This document shows positions 51,156 through 62,576 of a stretch of DNA of 64,000 bases, one piece after another. Origin of the DNA: Hymenochaete sp. R1 (lineage: Eukaryota > Basidiomycota > Agaricomycetes > Hymenochaetales > Hymenochaetaceae); NCBI GenBank assembly GCA_019400425.1, contig JAFREE010000019.1:204809-268808 (forward strand), written 5' to 3'. Every line of letters starts with the position of its first letter. The first letter of the stretch is position 1. Under the pieces are notes generated by a model, which made no database searches, was not told the DNA's origin, and worked only from the letters and a program-made list of their open reading frames with translations. A program made the translations under genes and the position numbers.

Positions 51156-52211
51156 TTAGCAGTCAGGGAACCCAAGATTTCCCCAGCCCGTCCATTGCGG
51201 GTGACATGCCCTAAAGTGTGCCATCTTTTCGATACTCTGCAGTTCCTGCACCTCCTCGCCACTTAAGTCCACCGTCTTGAAGTTACTCATGACCCTTTCC
51301 GGCTTCACACTCTTGACCAATACAGCCGTATTCGGCTTATTTGCCTGTAACGATACCAAAATGTTCGCTGGATGCACGCTGTGTTTTTCTGCGATCTTTT
51401 TGACGATTGGGTTATCGAGGTGCGGAGATTTGTCGGAGCCCAACGGAGAGTATGCCGTGAGTGTGATGCCCTTCTCGAGGCAAAGGTTGACGACGTCACT
51501 TTGAGTGCAGGATGGGTGTAACTCAATTTGGTTTACGGCAGGGATAACCTCGGTGTTATTGAGGAGACGGATCAGAAACTCAACGGAGAAGTTGGATATA
51601 CCTACAAAGAGATTATTAGGTCCTTTCTTGGCTTCGAGAAGGTGATTCCTGTGCACCTACCGATGGCTTTGACTTTTTGAGGGTTCTCCTTGTATATTCG
51701 TTGCATGTCCTTCCAGGTCTGTAACCAGTCGTGTGACTTATCTGCGCCCTTCATGTCTCTTGTCATTGGCGCAGGCCAGTGCATCAGCCCTGCAAGAACG
51801 CGCTCAGAGTTATATCATCTCAGATGGGCTAACTCTGGCTTACACAGGTCGATATATGCTGTATCTAGCTTCTCCAGCGAAGCGTCAAGAGCTCCTTTGA
51901 CATTCTTGTGGTCATTGTTGTTGAGCTTAGTCGTAAGAAAGAACGACTAGCGTGGGATTCCGCTCGCTTTGATGCCTTTCCCAACATTGGCTTCGTTCCC
52001 TATCAACACTGTTTCAGATCTTCTGTCCTCTGCGAAAGTAGTTAAAATTGTGCGCACCATAGGCAGCAGCGGTGTCAATGTGCTTGTACCCGTTTCTGAG
52101 AGCATGCTCTACGGCCTGCTCGACCTCGCCTGGCTTGGATTTCCAGGTACCGAGGCCGACGGTGGGCATTTCGGCGCCGGTATTCAATTTGACAGTCGTC
52201 GAAGCGGGCAT
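51156..52211 (-). pseudogene. Aldo-keto reductase with an in-frame stop codon
   Basis: Exons 52058-52211, 51844-51999, 51661-51789, 51156-51601 encode 294 codons of a typical NADP-dependent aldo-keto reductase: [38 protein letters not shown] with catalytic D46 and Y51, then FFLTTKL with K76, LMHWPAP, GISNFSVEFL, VNQIELHP and YSPLG. Codon 69, between IPR and SFFLTTK, is TAG (51949-51947 on the minus strand), where the family usually has Glu. No alternative splice avoids it without losing conserved residues. A one-base change would explain it, so it is a young pseudogene, a base error, or a readthrough site. It is convergent with the flavoprotein gene. Confidence 0.75.
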
Positions 52212-53061
52212 ACTCTATATTCTAGGGCGATTAAAGAAGTCCTTGAAGTGATGCGAGGAAGTAATGATACAATTGGCTTGTCGTAAGTTATGTGAGCGAA
52301 GAAGAGGGTGGGTATATGCGCTCGACTTTATACCCGGATACCGGCTCATGTTTCACCCTTCGAGTCCAGGGCTGGGTTGGGAGTTTCATGCTTGGGAAAC
52401 TGAGGGTTTCTTTTCGTGACATCATGATCGTGTTGGTGTCATCATTGTTTCCGTCTTTCTGGCGTCGAGTTTCCGTACCGGGCCTACCTCCGCCATCCGC
52501 CCATTATGAAGCTGGCGCAGCGCGCTCGAGCTCTGAGTACTGGTTGTGATGGCGTGCACAAGATATTTCGCGCTCGTAGCTAGCTAGCTTGCGATAGCTA
52601 AAATCACAAGGGGCTAAGACTTTGCCAGTGGGACATCGTAGCCACCTCATACTGACCAGACGAACCAGCGAGTCAAACTCGTGCATATAGCCAACTCGAA
52701 CTATTGCAACATGCAAATGCCTCTGGCATGCAAAATGACGTTCACGAACTAGCTATTTGCTCAAACACAGATGGGCGTGACTGTTCTTGAGCCTTGACTC
52801 GAAGAGGTACCCAAGTCGTTGTGGAAGTTTCGAGGAAAGGAGGTGAGAAGCACCCGGCCCGGAAGTCCTCTCCACACGCAGATCCTAACCCGAGCCAAAG
52901 ATCACCACCAACCAGCCACGGCGTTGAATCATTTCTTATCTTTGACGACGACATCGACGGTCTTCGCCTCAACCCCTACAGCATCGGGATACAACAACTT
53001 CTTAGTTCATGTCCTCGGAAACGGATGTCATAGGCTTTTTCGCTATATTTAATTACGCAAA
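52212..53061. other. Divergent upstream region
   Basis: 850 bp between the reductase start and the nickel transporter start. No gene seen. Confidence 0.45.
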
Positions 53062-54925
53062 ATGTTGCTGAATCGGACATCAAGCCGCTGGAAGCTCACC
53101 GTGTTTGGAAGATCTGTCCTTCTTATCGTTCTCGAGCTGCTCGTAAACGCTGTCTGCTGGATCGCAGCCGGTCTTCTATTCGGACGACGAGAAGAGACAA
53201 GGGGGGTATTAAGCCTTGCGCTACTTGCTTGGGTACGATATCCCGACATGTATGTACTTGCTGCTGATAATCCATGTAGACAATCGGGTTGAGGCACGGT
53301 GAGTGATCAATATAAGCGACTTAAAGAGCTATGGCTAATAAATCTACTTAGGACTGGATGCAGATCACATCAGGTTAGTATACATACTTCATCTCCACGC
53401 ATCTTTACTAACGAATGATTGGATCATCAGCGCTATTGATAATGCAACGCGGGGGCTGATCGGCTTGGGTCAACTTCCTGTAACCTGTGGTCTCTTTTTC
53501 TCTCTAGGACACAGCACGATTGTGATAGCTGTGGTGAGTGATAGTGCATACCTTATTGGTGGGTCTTATATCGAGAATTGAAATGATGCCTTCAAGAACG
53601 TTGCCATCGCCATCAGTACTGCCGTCTATGACAAAATTAATGGTGTAGGTGATGTTGGTGGGATCGTCGGAGCCGCCGTCAGCGGTTCTTTTCTATTTAT
53701 CATCGCAGTGGCCAATTCTGTGATTTTGTATCGCATCCTTCGTAACCGACGGCGCGTAAGTATGATTTTCCCTTTCCTTCTGCCTTGCTATTCTTCTGAA
53801 ATAACCCTTGAATTAGAGGAGAATACAGGGCCCACTCGAGCAGTCTGAAGAAGTTGTGGAGAAGAACGGTTCGATCATGATGAAAATCCTTGGACCCGTG
53901 ACAACTTTCGTCAACAAGCCATGGAAAGTAAGTCTCTTCGTACTTATTCGCAGATCCGACAGCTCATTTCCCGTAGATGTATCCTGTCGGAGTGCTATTT
54001 GGCTTCGGATTTGATACGGCGTCATCGATAGCTTTGATCGCTGTGTCCGCCCTCGCTAAAAAGGATGCGGATGGGAAGGGCATCCCGCAAGCAGATATAG
54101 TAATCCTTCCTGTAGGTATAAGTTTTTTTTAACTAAAAGGGAATATTTCGTACGACAGTCTAAGTCTCTTCATAGTTCCTTTTCACAGCTGGAATGACTT
54201 TGGTCGACTCGGCTGACTCTATCCTAATGCTATATGCCTACGTGGGTGTGCCCGAAAGGGGTTTTTCTGTCTGGGAGAAATGCAATATCAGAGAAATAGA
54301 GGCGATTGTCCCAACAGCAGGGATCGACGAAAGGCCGAGTGTAGCTAACTCAAGCTTGCCCTTACAAGAGGAGAATGATAACAAGAAGTTATTAACGAAT
54401 CGAGTGGCGCAGGAAACTATTGATCAAACGATCTCGAATTTTAATGATCACTCGATAGGGTCAGAGGATCGGCTTAGAGCGCTCCAAGTAAAGCAAAATA
54501 CAATGTCCGGTTTGAGTATTGCGCTCACCCTCGTTAGCATCCTTGTCGCATTCAGGCAAGTTATCTGGTTTGGGAATGCTCGATTAAATGATTCTGATTT
54601 TTTAATGAACAGTATCTCTTTCATTACGATAATGGGACTTATCGGTGAGAATTGTGGACCTTGTCAAACAGCAGCAGACGATCCCAACGGAGGTCTTGCG
54701 GGACGGTGGTGGAGAGGTTGGGCAAAGGTAAGCCTCAGTATGGCCTCTCGTACGAAAGAAGGGAGCTCACAGACTAAAACCCTCCAGGCAAACGACGAAT
54801 CCGGTTTCATTGGTGCTGCTATTGTGGGAGGATTTGTCGTGATCCTGTTAGGTTGGTACGGAGGGAGGTATATAATGGGTCGGTTGCAAGCGCGTGTCAA
54901 TAAAAACTCATCGGAGCCTGTATAA
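53062..54925 (+). CDS. NIC1: High-affinity nickel transporter (NiCoT family)
   Basis: Ten exons: 53062-53232, 53280-53298, 53352-53373, 53431-53533, 53597-53755, 53817-53927, 53977-54111, 54176-54555, 54613-54727, 54788-54925; 450 aa. The signature RHGLDADHISAIDNATR (H63, D68, H69) of NiCoT transporters is split over two microexons of 19 and 22 nt. Further family blocks are FFSLGHSTIV, YPVGVLFGFGFDTASSIAL, AGMTLVDSADSILMLYAYV and SISFITIMGLIGENCG. It imports Ni2+ (or Co2+) across the plasma membrane; fungal urease is the usual nickel user. The intron 54556-54612 starts with GC (GCAAGT); it is 57 nt, so reading through also stays open, but only its removal gives the family sequence AFSISFITIMGLIG. 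Confidence 0.92.
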
Positions 54926-55169
54926 CGGACGAAATCGTGAAAGTGTAGCATTTACATACGATGCATATGTAGCTGTAATGAATAAATGAATCTCTTGTCA
55001 ATGTGATTCTTCAGTTCCTGTGACTGTGGCGTGAGACATTATAACTTATTCAAGAACGATGAATCTGTGACTGAATTGTGACACTTGAAATGAAGCTCGC
55101 AGCATCCTCGCAGCTTTGGCATCGACTCGACACCTATCACTAGACTCAAAACCATCGAAATAATCCACG
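54926..55169. promoter_or_regulatory. Intergenic region upstream of SMD1
   Basis: 244 bp between NIC1 and SMD1 in the same direction; must hold the NIC1 terminator and the SMD1 promoter. No motif assigned. Confidence 0.4.
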
Positions 55170-55750
55170 ATGAAACTCGTCAGGTAGCAGGTTTCTAAGC
55201 TTTTACTCCGAACGTTTTCTTATCCGCTTCGCAACAGGTTTTTGATGAAATTAAACAACGAGACAGTCCAAATCGAACTCAAAAACGGGTCTGTCGTGCA
55301 TGGTACCATCACTGGTGCGTGCTCTCTCATTTTCTTCATACAGCCCAAGCAACTTTACTGATCTTACTATAACGCGAATATGCGCCGGTATACATAGGTG
55401 TCGACATGAAGATGAACACACATCTCAAAACCGTCAAGATGACCATGCGCAACCGCGATCCGCAGGCATACGACACGATATCTATCCGCGGGAACAACAT
55501 CCGCTATTTCACCCTTCCGGATGCTTTGCCGCTCGATACGCTACTGGTGGATGATGCTCCTAAACCGAAGGGCACGAGGAAGAAAGAGGAGTCGCGTGGT
55601 GGGAGGGGCGGTCGTGGGGTTGGTCGTGGTGACCGTGGTCGAGGTATGTCATTGATTCTTCGTGTTTTTTTCAGATAAAAGAAGCGATTGGATATTAATT
55701 ATGATTCTACTTCAGGACGCGGGCGTGGACGAGGCAGAGGAGGACGATGA
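55170..55750 (+). CDS. SMD1: Spliceosomal core protein SmD1
   Basis: Exons 55170-55183 (14 nt), 55238-55314, 55398-55643, 55716-55750; 123 aa. It shows the Sm1 motif ([29 protein letters not shown]) and Sm2 motif ([15 protein letters not shown]), then the family's Gly/Arg tail ([17 protein letters not shown]...) that is normally methylated. SmD1 is part of the heptameric ring of U1, U2, U4 and U5 snRNPs. Length equals that of typical SmD1 proteins (about 119). Confidence 0.95.
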
Positions 55751-55977
55751 GTAGTATAAGATCGTTGGCTATAAGCTCTTTTGGTCTTGCAAAAATGACG
55801 GGTCTACACTCCGTGCTGTATTTTCATGTCATATATTTGTGTTTGCTATGTCCCAATTACGCGCATATACTGGCAGTGCTGCGGATCTAGTGTCAGTGAA
55901 GCTTTCTGGCTGTTAAAAGAATTCATCACAGTGCTAAAGGTAAGATGCAAGGTCGATTGGTCTGTAATGTAATAAAT
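55751..55977. other. Short spacer between convergent 3' ends
   Basis: About 230 bp; no feature. Confidence 0.4.
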
Positions 55978-57564
55978 CTATAAAAGCATCCTTCCTGCCC
56001 ACCTCGGCATCGCAATACATTCCCTCACATTCGCCTGACCTGATACAGCGCTTACAAGCCTTTCGAAACCCAGTCCGAATCCACCATGCGGCGCTCCTCC
56101 AAACTTCCTAAGATCCCTGTACCATGCATACTCCTCCCGTCCAAAAATTCCATGCTTTTTCATCGATTCGTCGAGACATTCAAGCCTCTCTTCACGTAGA
56201 GATCCGCCGACAAGCTCTCCTATACCCGGTATAAGAAGATCAAAACAGGCAACAGTCTCCTTTGCATCGTCGTTCGAGCGCATGTAAAACGGTTTCTGCA
56301 CAGCTGGGTAGTCTGTCACGAAAATTGGACCCCCAATCTCCGAGGCCAGCCATTTTTCGTGTTCACTTTGCAGGCCTTTGTCCCATGCTGGTGCGAACTC
56401 GAAAAGACCTTGATCCTTCGCATAGGCGAGCTTGAGTATGTTGATGGCTTCCTCGTATGTAAGGCGGGTCCATTCACGGTCAAGTGTAAAGATTGCTTGA
56501 ACGCGAGTGTGAAGTTCTGAGTCATCTTCCCCTTCTTCCTTGATAACCATATGAAGCATATTCTTCACCGAGTCCTCAACGACATCACATATCTCGCCAA
56601 TATCCTTGGTGAACATCCACTCTGCCTCTAGCATCCAAAACTCTGCTAGATGTCGGCCAGTCTGGGACCTTTCGGCTCGGAAGCTCGGTGCGAGGGTGTA
56701 GACGCGTGAGCGGGCTTGTGCGAGCGCTTCAAGATGAAGTTGCGAGGAAACTGTCAAGAAGGCTGGTGTACGGAAGAAATGGGAATCATGCGCTCCTTGA
56801 CTCTCCCTGCCCAAGGCTGTGGGATTGCCATTGGCAGTGACGGAGAAAGCTTCTCCGGCGCCTTCGCAGTCGCTGGCAGTGATAATCGGGGTATGGACGT
56901 TCATAAAGCCTACATTCTACGGTTCAGCGTGAGTATACTCTCGCGGAGGAAAGAGATCATGCACACTTTAAAGTAGGAATGAAGTCCTCGCGACAAACTG
57001 TCTCTTATCCGTAGCATTTGAGCGATATGTGATGCCCGAGAACGAAGATGACATTGGTCTCGTAAGTAGTCCGTGGTCAGAGATTGCTTTTGAATGGGAT
57101 ATAACTGAGCAGTGCAAATTGATCAGAGTCATCAGCAAGACTCTTCGGACACGAAGCAAAATAAATCTCTTACTTCTGGGTCGCAGTTACCTATGACTTC
57201 TGCCTCTTCGACTTGAAACTCCTTGGCTTGCTTTGAACCACGACTATCTACCAATGAACCTCGAAGTCGCACGCTGCAGCCATTACTTAGCCTGAGTTTT
57301 TGTAACGGTATGAGCACGATGTAGCGCAGGTTCGAGAAACATTCGGGCTTACTTGGCGGGAAATGTGTCATTCAGAAAAACGGCCTGCAACCCTTTAATC
57401 GAGCTGCCGTCGTTCACGACCGCAAAAGATACATTTTTCTGCTTCCGAAAGGATTTAATCCATCCGCAAACTTCGAGATGGCTTTGGCTTGGAGCTGGCG
57501 CCGATTGACTTGCCAACAGCTGGCGTATGGTCGGAGGAAAAGGGCGGCGGAGAGCGCCCAACAT
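55978..57564 (-). CDS. SLM5: Asparaginyl-tRNA synthetase, mitochondrial type
   Basis: Exons 57353-57564, 57174-57291, 56967-57104, 55978-56916; 468 aa. The Arg-rich, acid-free start (MLGALRRPFPPTIRQLLAS) looks like a mitochondrial import signal. An OB-fold anticodon domain follows (VCGWIKSFRKQKNVSFAVVND). The class II catalytic core has LYPIQKQSLTTDYLRDQCHL, VHTPIITASDCEGAGE, motif 2 near residue 236 (FRAERSQTGRHLAEFWMLE) and motif 3 (GGFGLGFERLV). It joins Asn to tRNA-Asn in mitochondria. It lacks the N-terminal extension of cytosolic fungal AsnRS. It is divergent from the J-protein gene across 88 bp. Confidence 0.92.
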
Positions 57565-57652
57565 GAGGTCTGACGCAAGAGTCGTAGACGCGCTTTCCGT
57601 ACCTTGCTGCTGACCATCACTATTTTGTCGTTACTTCGCGACTAACGAAGGG
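57565..57652. promoter_or_regulatory. 88-bp bidirectional promoter region
   Basis: Only 88 bp separate the start codons of the mitochondrial AsnRS and the DNAJC17-like gene, so transcripts must start back to back or overlap. No TATA element is visible. Confidence 0.6.
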
Positions 57653-59004
57653 ATGTCAAACACAGAGTTCGATAAAAATCCGTATGAACTACTTCAGGTT
57701 ACGGTCGAGGCATCGGAACAGGATATCAAGAAGGCTTATAGGAAGCTCTCATTAAAAGTCCATCCCGACAAGGTACATTCACATTGCAATGTTCATGAAA
57801 ACGGGCTCTCGTTAATACTATCATTAACAGAACCCCGATAATCCGGACGCAGGTAAAGTTCAGCTTCCGTGTACTTGCAGACACCATAATCTCAAGAATT
57901 ATTCGTTGCAGCTGAGAAGTTCCACGAGCTCAACCAGGCATATGAGATACTTCTCGATCCGCTAAGGCGGCAAGCTATTGTTGCATCCTTCAAAGCCAAG
58001 GAAGCTCAACGTGCACGGTACTCGAAACTCGACCAGAAACGTAAAGCAGACATAGATGAACTTAGAAGAGCTGAGGAGCAAGCTTCGAAACGACAGAAGT
58101 CGAAGGCAGCTGGGGCTCGCGCTCAGATGGCGGAGAATGACAGGATAAAGGACGCTGGGAGACGTATGCGGGAAGAGCGCGAGCTTGCAAGAAAAAGACA
58201 GAACGAGGCGGATCTGATGTCTGCGCAGTCGGACGATCAAGATGTTGAGCCCATAGAAGAAGTCCCTGCCTTGGGTGAGCCCTTTCCTCTGGGCCTTCTC
58301 GGCGACGTCACTGAAACCATATCAGGAACGTTGGATACGACTGTCAAGCTCAAATATACACTGGTTGCACATCCAGAACTGACCTCGCCTTCTGATTGTG
58401 CATCCGTCCTCGCTCGATTCGGCGAAGTGGACGAGTCGTCCATCGTGCTTTCCTTAAAACCACCTAAAAAGGCGCCCACAAAACCACCGAAGAACGGGAC
58501 TGCACTCGTACCTTTCAAGCAAATCGGCGATGCCTTTGCTGCGATTTGTGCTAGCGGCCGAGCTGATCGTGGATTAGATGGAATCGAAATTTCTTGGGCA
58601 GGAGGGAAGGAGCCACCTATACTAGGATGGCTAAAAAAGCAAGGGAAGCTTGATCCAGCGCCTACATTACTAGACGCAACGGTGAACAGAGCCAAGTCTC
58701 CACCACAGGGTAAGGAACACACTAAAGGACTATTTGAAACTCTGTCAGACGAGCCAGTTGGATCATTCTCATCCTTTTCTTCATTCCCCGAAACGTTTGT
58801 ACGTGGTTTGCATATTTGATTCTTTCCATATTTTAAGCTGACAAACTTCCGAAGCTCGCTGCATCAAAAGCGCCTTACACTCAAACGCCGACGGAATCAG
58901 GCCCTGGTCTGGATTATGAGTCACTGACGCTCATGCGCCTCCGTCAGGCCGAAAGAGAAAAGATAGAACGCGAGATTTTGGAGCAGGAGGCAAACGAGCA
59001 ATGA
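57653..59004 (+). CDS. J-domain/RRM splicing cofactor, DNAJC17/Cwf23 type
   Basis: Exons 57653-57772, 57831-57852 (22 nt), 57912-58798, 58855-59004; 392 aa. The N-terminal J domain (NPYELLQVTVEASEQDIKKAY, HPDK, then FHELNQAYEILLDP) can stimulate Hsp70. A charged coiled coil (RYSKLDQKRKADIDELRRAE) follows, then an RRM-like fold at about residues 185-270 (VKLKYTLVAHPEL, VLARFGEV, GTALVPFKQIGDAFAAI). The C-terminal helix reads LRQAEREKIEREILEQEA. This order is that of DNAJC17 and S. pombe Cwf23, which help spliceosome function in the nucleus. Confidence 0.9.
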
Positions 59005-59521
59005 TGTGACAGTGAAAAGCAGTAAGTCTTCTGTTTCAATTATGAGTCCTTTCGCGCTTAAGATCGCGCCGTTTTTATTATCCAAAGCGAGCATTCTCGC
59101 CTCGCGCGTTCTACTTCGGGGCATGACAAAATTCGGATTTCGGTGGAGGTCGATTGCACAGCCTCGATGTTTTTCCCACGATAAACTCTGTGCAAGTTAT
59201 CGCTTATCTACCTGCCTTATTCATTCAAACTACGGACGTTCGTTCCTCCCGAACCTTCTACTCAATTCTAAGCACTGTCTGCTTTGTCTCGAACTACCCA
59301 GAGACTCGGCCGGTCTCATTCTAGAGACACGGCCACGACAGTGAGCTTGTGGCTGTACTGGGTTTTGACTCGCATCCAAGCCACACCTTCCGAGTGTGGC
59401 CGGAGGTCTCACATTCAGTACTGGTATAAAGAGAAACCATTTCCGTTGCCTGATAGACACCCTCATTCATCTGCTTGCTATTCTCGACACACAGGCCTTT
59501 GACACCGTTCCGGGATAAATT
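59005..59521. other. Spacer
   Basis: 520 bp; short frames only, no gene supported. Confidence 0.45.
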
Positions 59522-60454
59522 ATGCCAGGCAAGACTTACCATTCTTTGATCGCCTCTCTCGTACACGTGCAGCTGCAAGGGAGAATAAACGAACGCACGC
59601 TATCGTTCGTGTGTCAAGCCATTGACATCTCTGGAATCGACAAGTCTCTACGGGATGGCTTTCCGCGAGAGGTCGTGTCCGTATCTATGGAGTAAGTCTG
59701 GCCTGGTGCCTTTGCCATTTTCAAGTGATGCTGGAAGTTGCCCTACTTACATTCTGGTTCCGTCTGAAAGGGATTACCCTGCGACGGCCTACCACGATCC
59801 TCGGAGACACTTCACCGTCGACTTGTACGATAAACATGCCATCCCTGTGGGATCAATACGAGTTTATCTGGAAGGTGATTGTCAGCTACTAAAAGAAGCC
59901 AGTGACCAGACTATGCTAGTAAGTCTTCCTTTACTTTTACAATATCAGCGGCCGAACTGAATTTACACTACTAGTTATACAAAGCTCGCATTGGTTTGCT
60001 ATAGATTATTTCCGATTGTGATTGGGCATTGGAACTGTGCACCATGGCTTATATATTTTTCGTTTTCGCCATTATTTTTAATGTTATGTATGTTGCCGTC
60101 AATACTCTTATGCCTGCAAGCTTATTTTACAAAATAATACTTTGTCTCGCGAACAGATCGTCAAATAAAGTGTGAAAATATTGGTCAGCTCCCCTGCATG
60201 GATGTTACTTGGACGGGGTACCGTGGTGACGACTACTCACTTCAAGCTTCAGTTCTGGACCGTTTCAGGGTTTCTCACAACATCCTTGGCTGGTTCGAGA
60301 AAAAGAAAGGTAAGCTTACCGTAAGGTCGCCCCTGTAGTCTCTCCTCAAAGTACCCTGAGCTCGGTGTTTTCCGGACTTCACCCCGGGTCGCTCTTCGCT
60401 TCTGATACTCATTGTACAGTTCCTATGGTCTCTACGGGGCGCCTATGTTTTTGA
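59522..60454 (+). CDS. Possible orphan gene, model incomplete
   Basis: Frames separated by plausible splice sites read MPGKTYHSLIASLVHVQLQG... (59522-59691), DYPATAYHDPRRHFTVDLYD... (from 59770), and GQLPCMDVTWTGYRGDDYS... (from 60157), followed by a last exon starting at 60420. The first junction (GTAAGT...GAAAG) keeps frame. The middle junction (59873 to 60156) requires a weak donor and a 284-nt intron, so an exon may be missing. No known domain, signal peptide or membrane segment. It may be a real lineage-specific gene or a chance arrangement. Confidence 0.35.
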
Positions 60455-60472
60455 AAGCATTGAAACAGTGAG

Positions 60473-61443
60473 TCGATGCCTCAGTTGGCGCTTCGTCCGT
60501 TCCGTTCGCTTGAAGGCGCGGCGACCCCGACAACGAGTCGCCCACTCTGGGATGGTTCTTTGTCGAGACATCTGCGTTGCTTATTTTGCGATGCTTCGTT
60601 GGTCGGACAGCGACGGACGTTCTTCCGTTACGTGAGACTGTACGAAATAATGTATGAGACGTCCTCTTCAAATCAAAGTGAAGTCATTAAACGTTGTCGA
60701 GACTCTCCTGTCTCCTTTATGACTGATACTACAGCGTCAGTGAATTTGTTGCCGCAAAGATCGAAATTTGTTTTTCTAGCCTCCTATCAAGGATCTATGA
60801 CGCGTGCTTGGTACTGCTTGTTGTTGAATCTGGTAATCTCTACTGTCTCCGCTCAGCTTCTATCCTTCAAGTTCACCGTTCTTGTGGTTTCTTATCGACC
60901 GATTCGGTGGTTCATAAACTTCCCAATTCTAACGAAATGAACAATTCAGTTGCTGGATATCGAACACTGATAGGCGATCGCCATCATGATGAAAGGTCCC
61001 CGCACTTACGTCCCTTGTATCCAGACACTCGGAGAACGGCGATTCAGACTTTTTCCGCTTTCGAAAACCCACATAGATTCCTGGCAAAATGAAGAAACTG
61101 GCAATTGAATCTGAATGTCCGTGGAAAACGGGTTTGTACAATTCTATAGAAATGGCACAAATGCTACAGCACCATTAGAGTGTCCAAGAAGAAAAAATGA
61201 GTTATCATTGAAGGGGAAAAGGGAGAAGTGGTATCGATGTCATAACATTCGTCGCAGTCGTAGAGTTAGAATAAAAACAATGCACGGAATAAAACAGGAT
61301 TGAAAAAAAGACAATAGGAACAAAGATTATAGATCGTGAAACAAATCAAAACATTTAATTGACCCCAAGCTTTTGCCAGAACGACCTCTTCTTTGCCAGA
61401 AAGCGCTCTTGTTCTGAAGCACATCCTGAGAATGACTTCGGTA
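60473..61443. other. Spacer
   Basis: About 970 bp. A 154-codon open frame at 60476-60940 has no family features and is probably chance. AT-rich towards 61300. Confidence 0.4.
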
Positions 61444-62576
61444 TCAGCGTGAGTCCGACATTTTCAAATTCAACAACTTACGAGTAGACAGTGGCATCAT
61501 CGCAAGCGCTTCGCTGTCCACACCAGTCACACGATCCAAAAACTTTACCGTTGCATCGTTCACCTCCTTCGCATGTGTCCAGCTCAAGAAATGCGGGGCC
61601 CCCGGAATGATCTTCATCTCCCTTTGTGCATTAGGAAGAGCATCGTATAGTTCCTGGGCGTTTTCCGGCGGATACGGCACGTCTTCTTCTCCATGTAAAA
61701 TTAATATAGGGCAAGTCACCGTCCTCGCAAGCTTCTCCGAGTCGATCGGTACCCGGTCGAGAAGGGACGAGAAGATCTTGTTGATGAGTTTGGGGTTCGA
61801 GGGCTTGAAGGCGCTAGTTTCTACCCATTCGTCGATTATAGCGTCTGCGGAGGTGTGGTCGCCGAAGTAGATGTAGTGCAGCCCATGAATAACTGCGCCG
61901 TCGAGTTTATCCGTTCCGTCTGGTGAAATCTCGAGGCACGCGTCTCGGAGATCTCGGTATTGCTCTTTGTTTTCTTCAGACTGTTGAATAAGAATCGTAT
62001 AAGTAAATGCGTCCAATAATAATGCTACTAAAATTTAAGTAACACTTGCCTCAGTAGGAGGGTGCTTCCCGCAGCTAACTAGACTCTGCACGAGTAACGG
62101 CTTCTGCATATACATGCGCATAGCGATGGGGGCTCCCACTAGCGGAAGATTAGTTAAAGAGCTCGGTCAGCTCGGGAACCTCCGCCATGGGAAAGGTGGA
62201 ATGCGGGTTCGGAGAAAAGCGAAGGCGAAACGGATATCAAGAACGTACAACTGTTCCCGAAGATGTGGCACTTGTCCACTCCCAGCTTGTCCAACGCCTT
62301 CAGTAGGTCCTTCGCGATCAAGTCAAAGTCGTAAGGCTTGTCGTCCATCGTGACTTTCGTTTTGCCATGGTAGTGGTGGTCGATCGCGAGGAGGTTGTAG
62401 CCCCGAGCGAGTCGCGCGTCGCGCCATTGGGGAGTGAAGAAGTAGCTATCGAAGAGGCGTGGGTGGAGGAGTAGAAGTGTTGGCTTCTGCGGGTCCAGGT
62501 ATGGGTTGTCGTGGTCTGGGCATGACGGGATGAGATAGAAGAACGTGAGTGACGAGGAAATTTTAAGGTAAGGCAT
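61444..62576 (-). CDS. Alpha/beta hydrolase
   Basis: Exons 62249-62576, 62050-62138, 61444-61980; 317 aa. The nucleophile elbow GNSLG (S109) is created by the first splice junction. The acid and His of the triad are likely D239 (LHGEED) and H269 (PGAPHFLSW). The core begins KPTLLLLHPRLFDSYFF, and YNLLAIDHHYHGKTK follows. A lid-like helical insert spans about residues 135-215. The substrate cannot be read from sequence; esterase, epoxide hydrolase-like or C-C hydrolase activity are all possible. The second intron begins GCAAGT: the only donor that keeps frame (GAG|GCAAGT ... CAACAG|TCT). Confidence 0.87.

Noticed and set aside
51901..51999. Using CGCTAG at 51947 as a splice acceptor to avoid the reductase stop
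   Set aside because: It would remove the conserved VGKGIKASGIPR segment and needs a 42-nt intron with a weak donor.
60476..60940. 154-codon open frame
   Set aside because: No domain, composition unlike neighbouring proteins, and no supporting exon structure.
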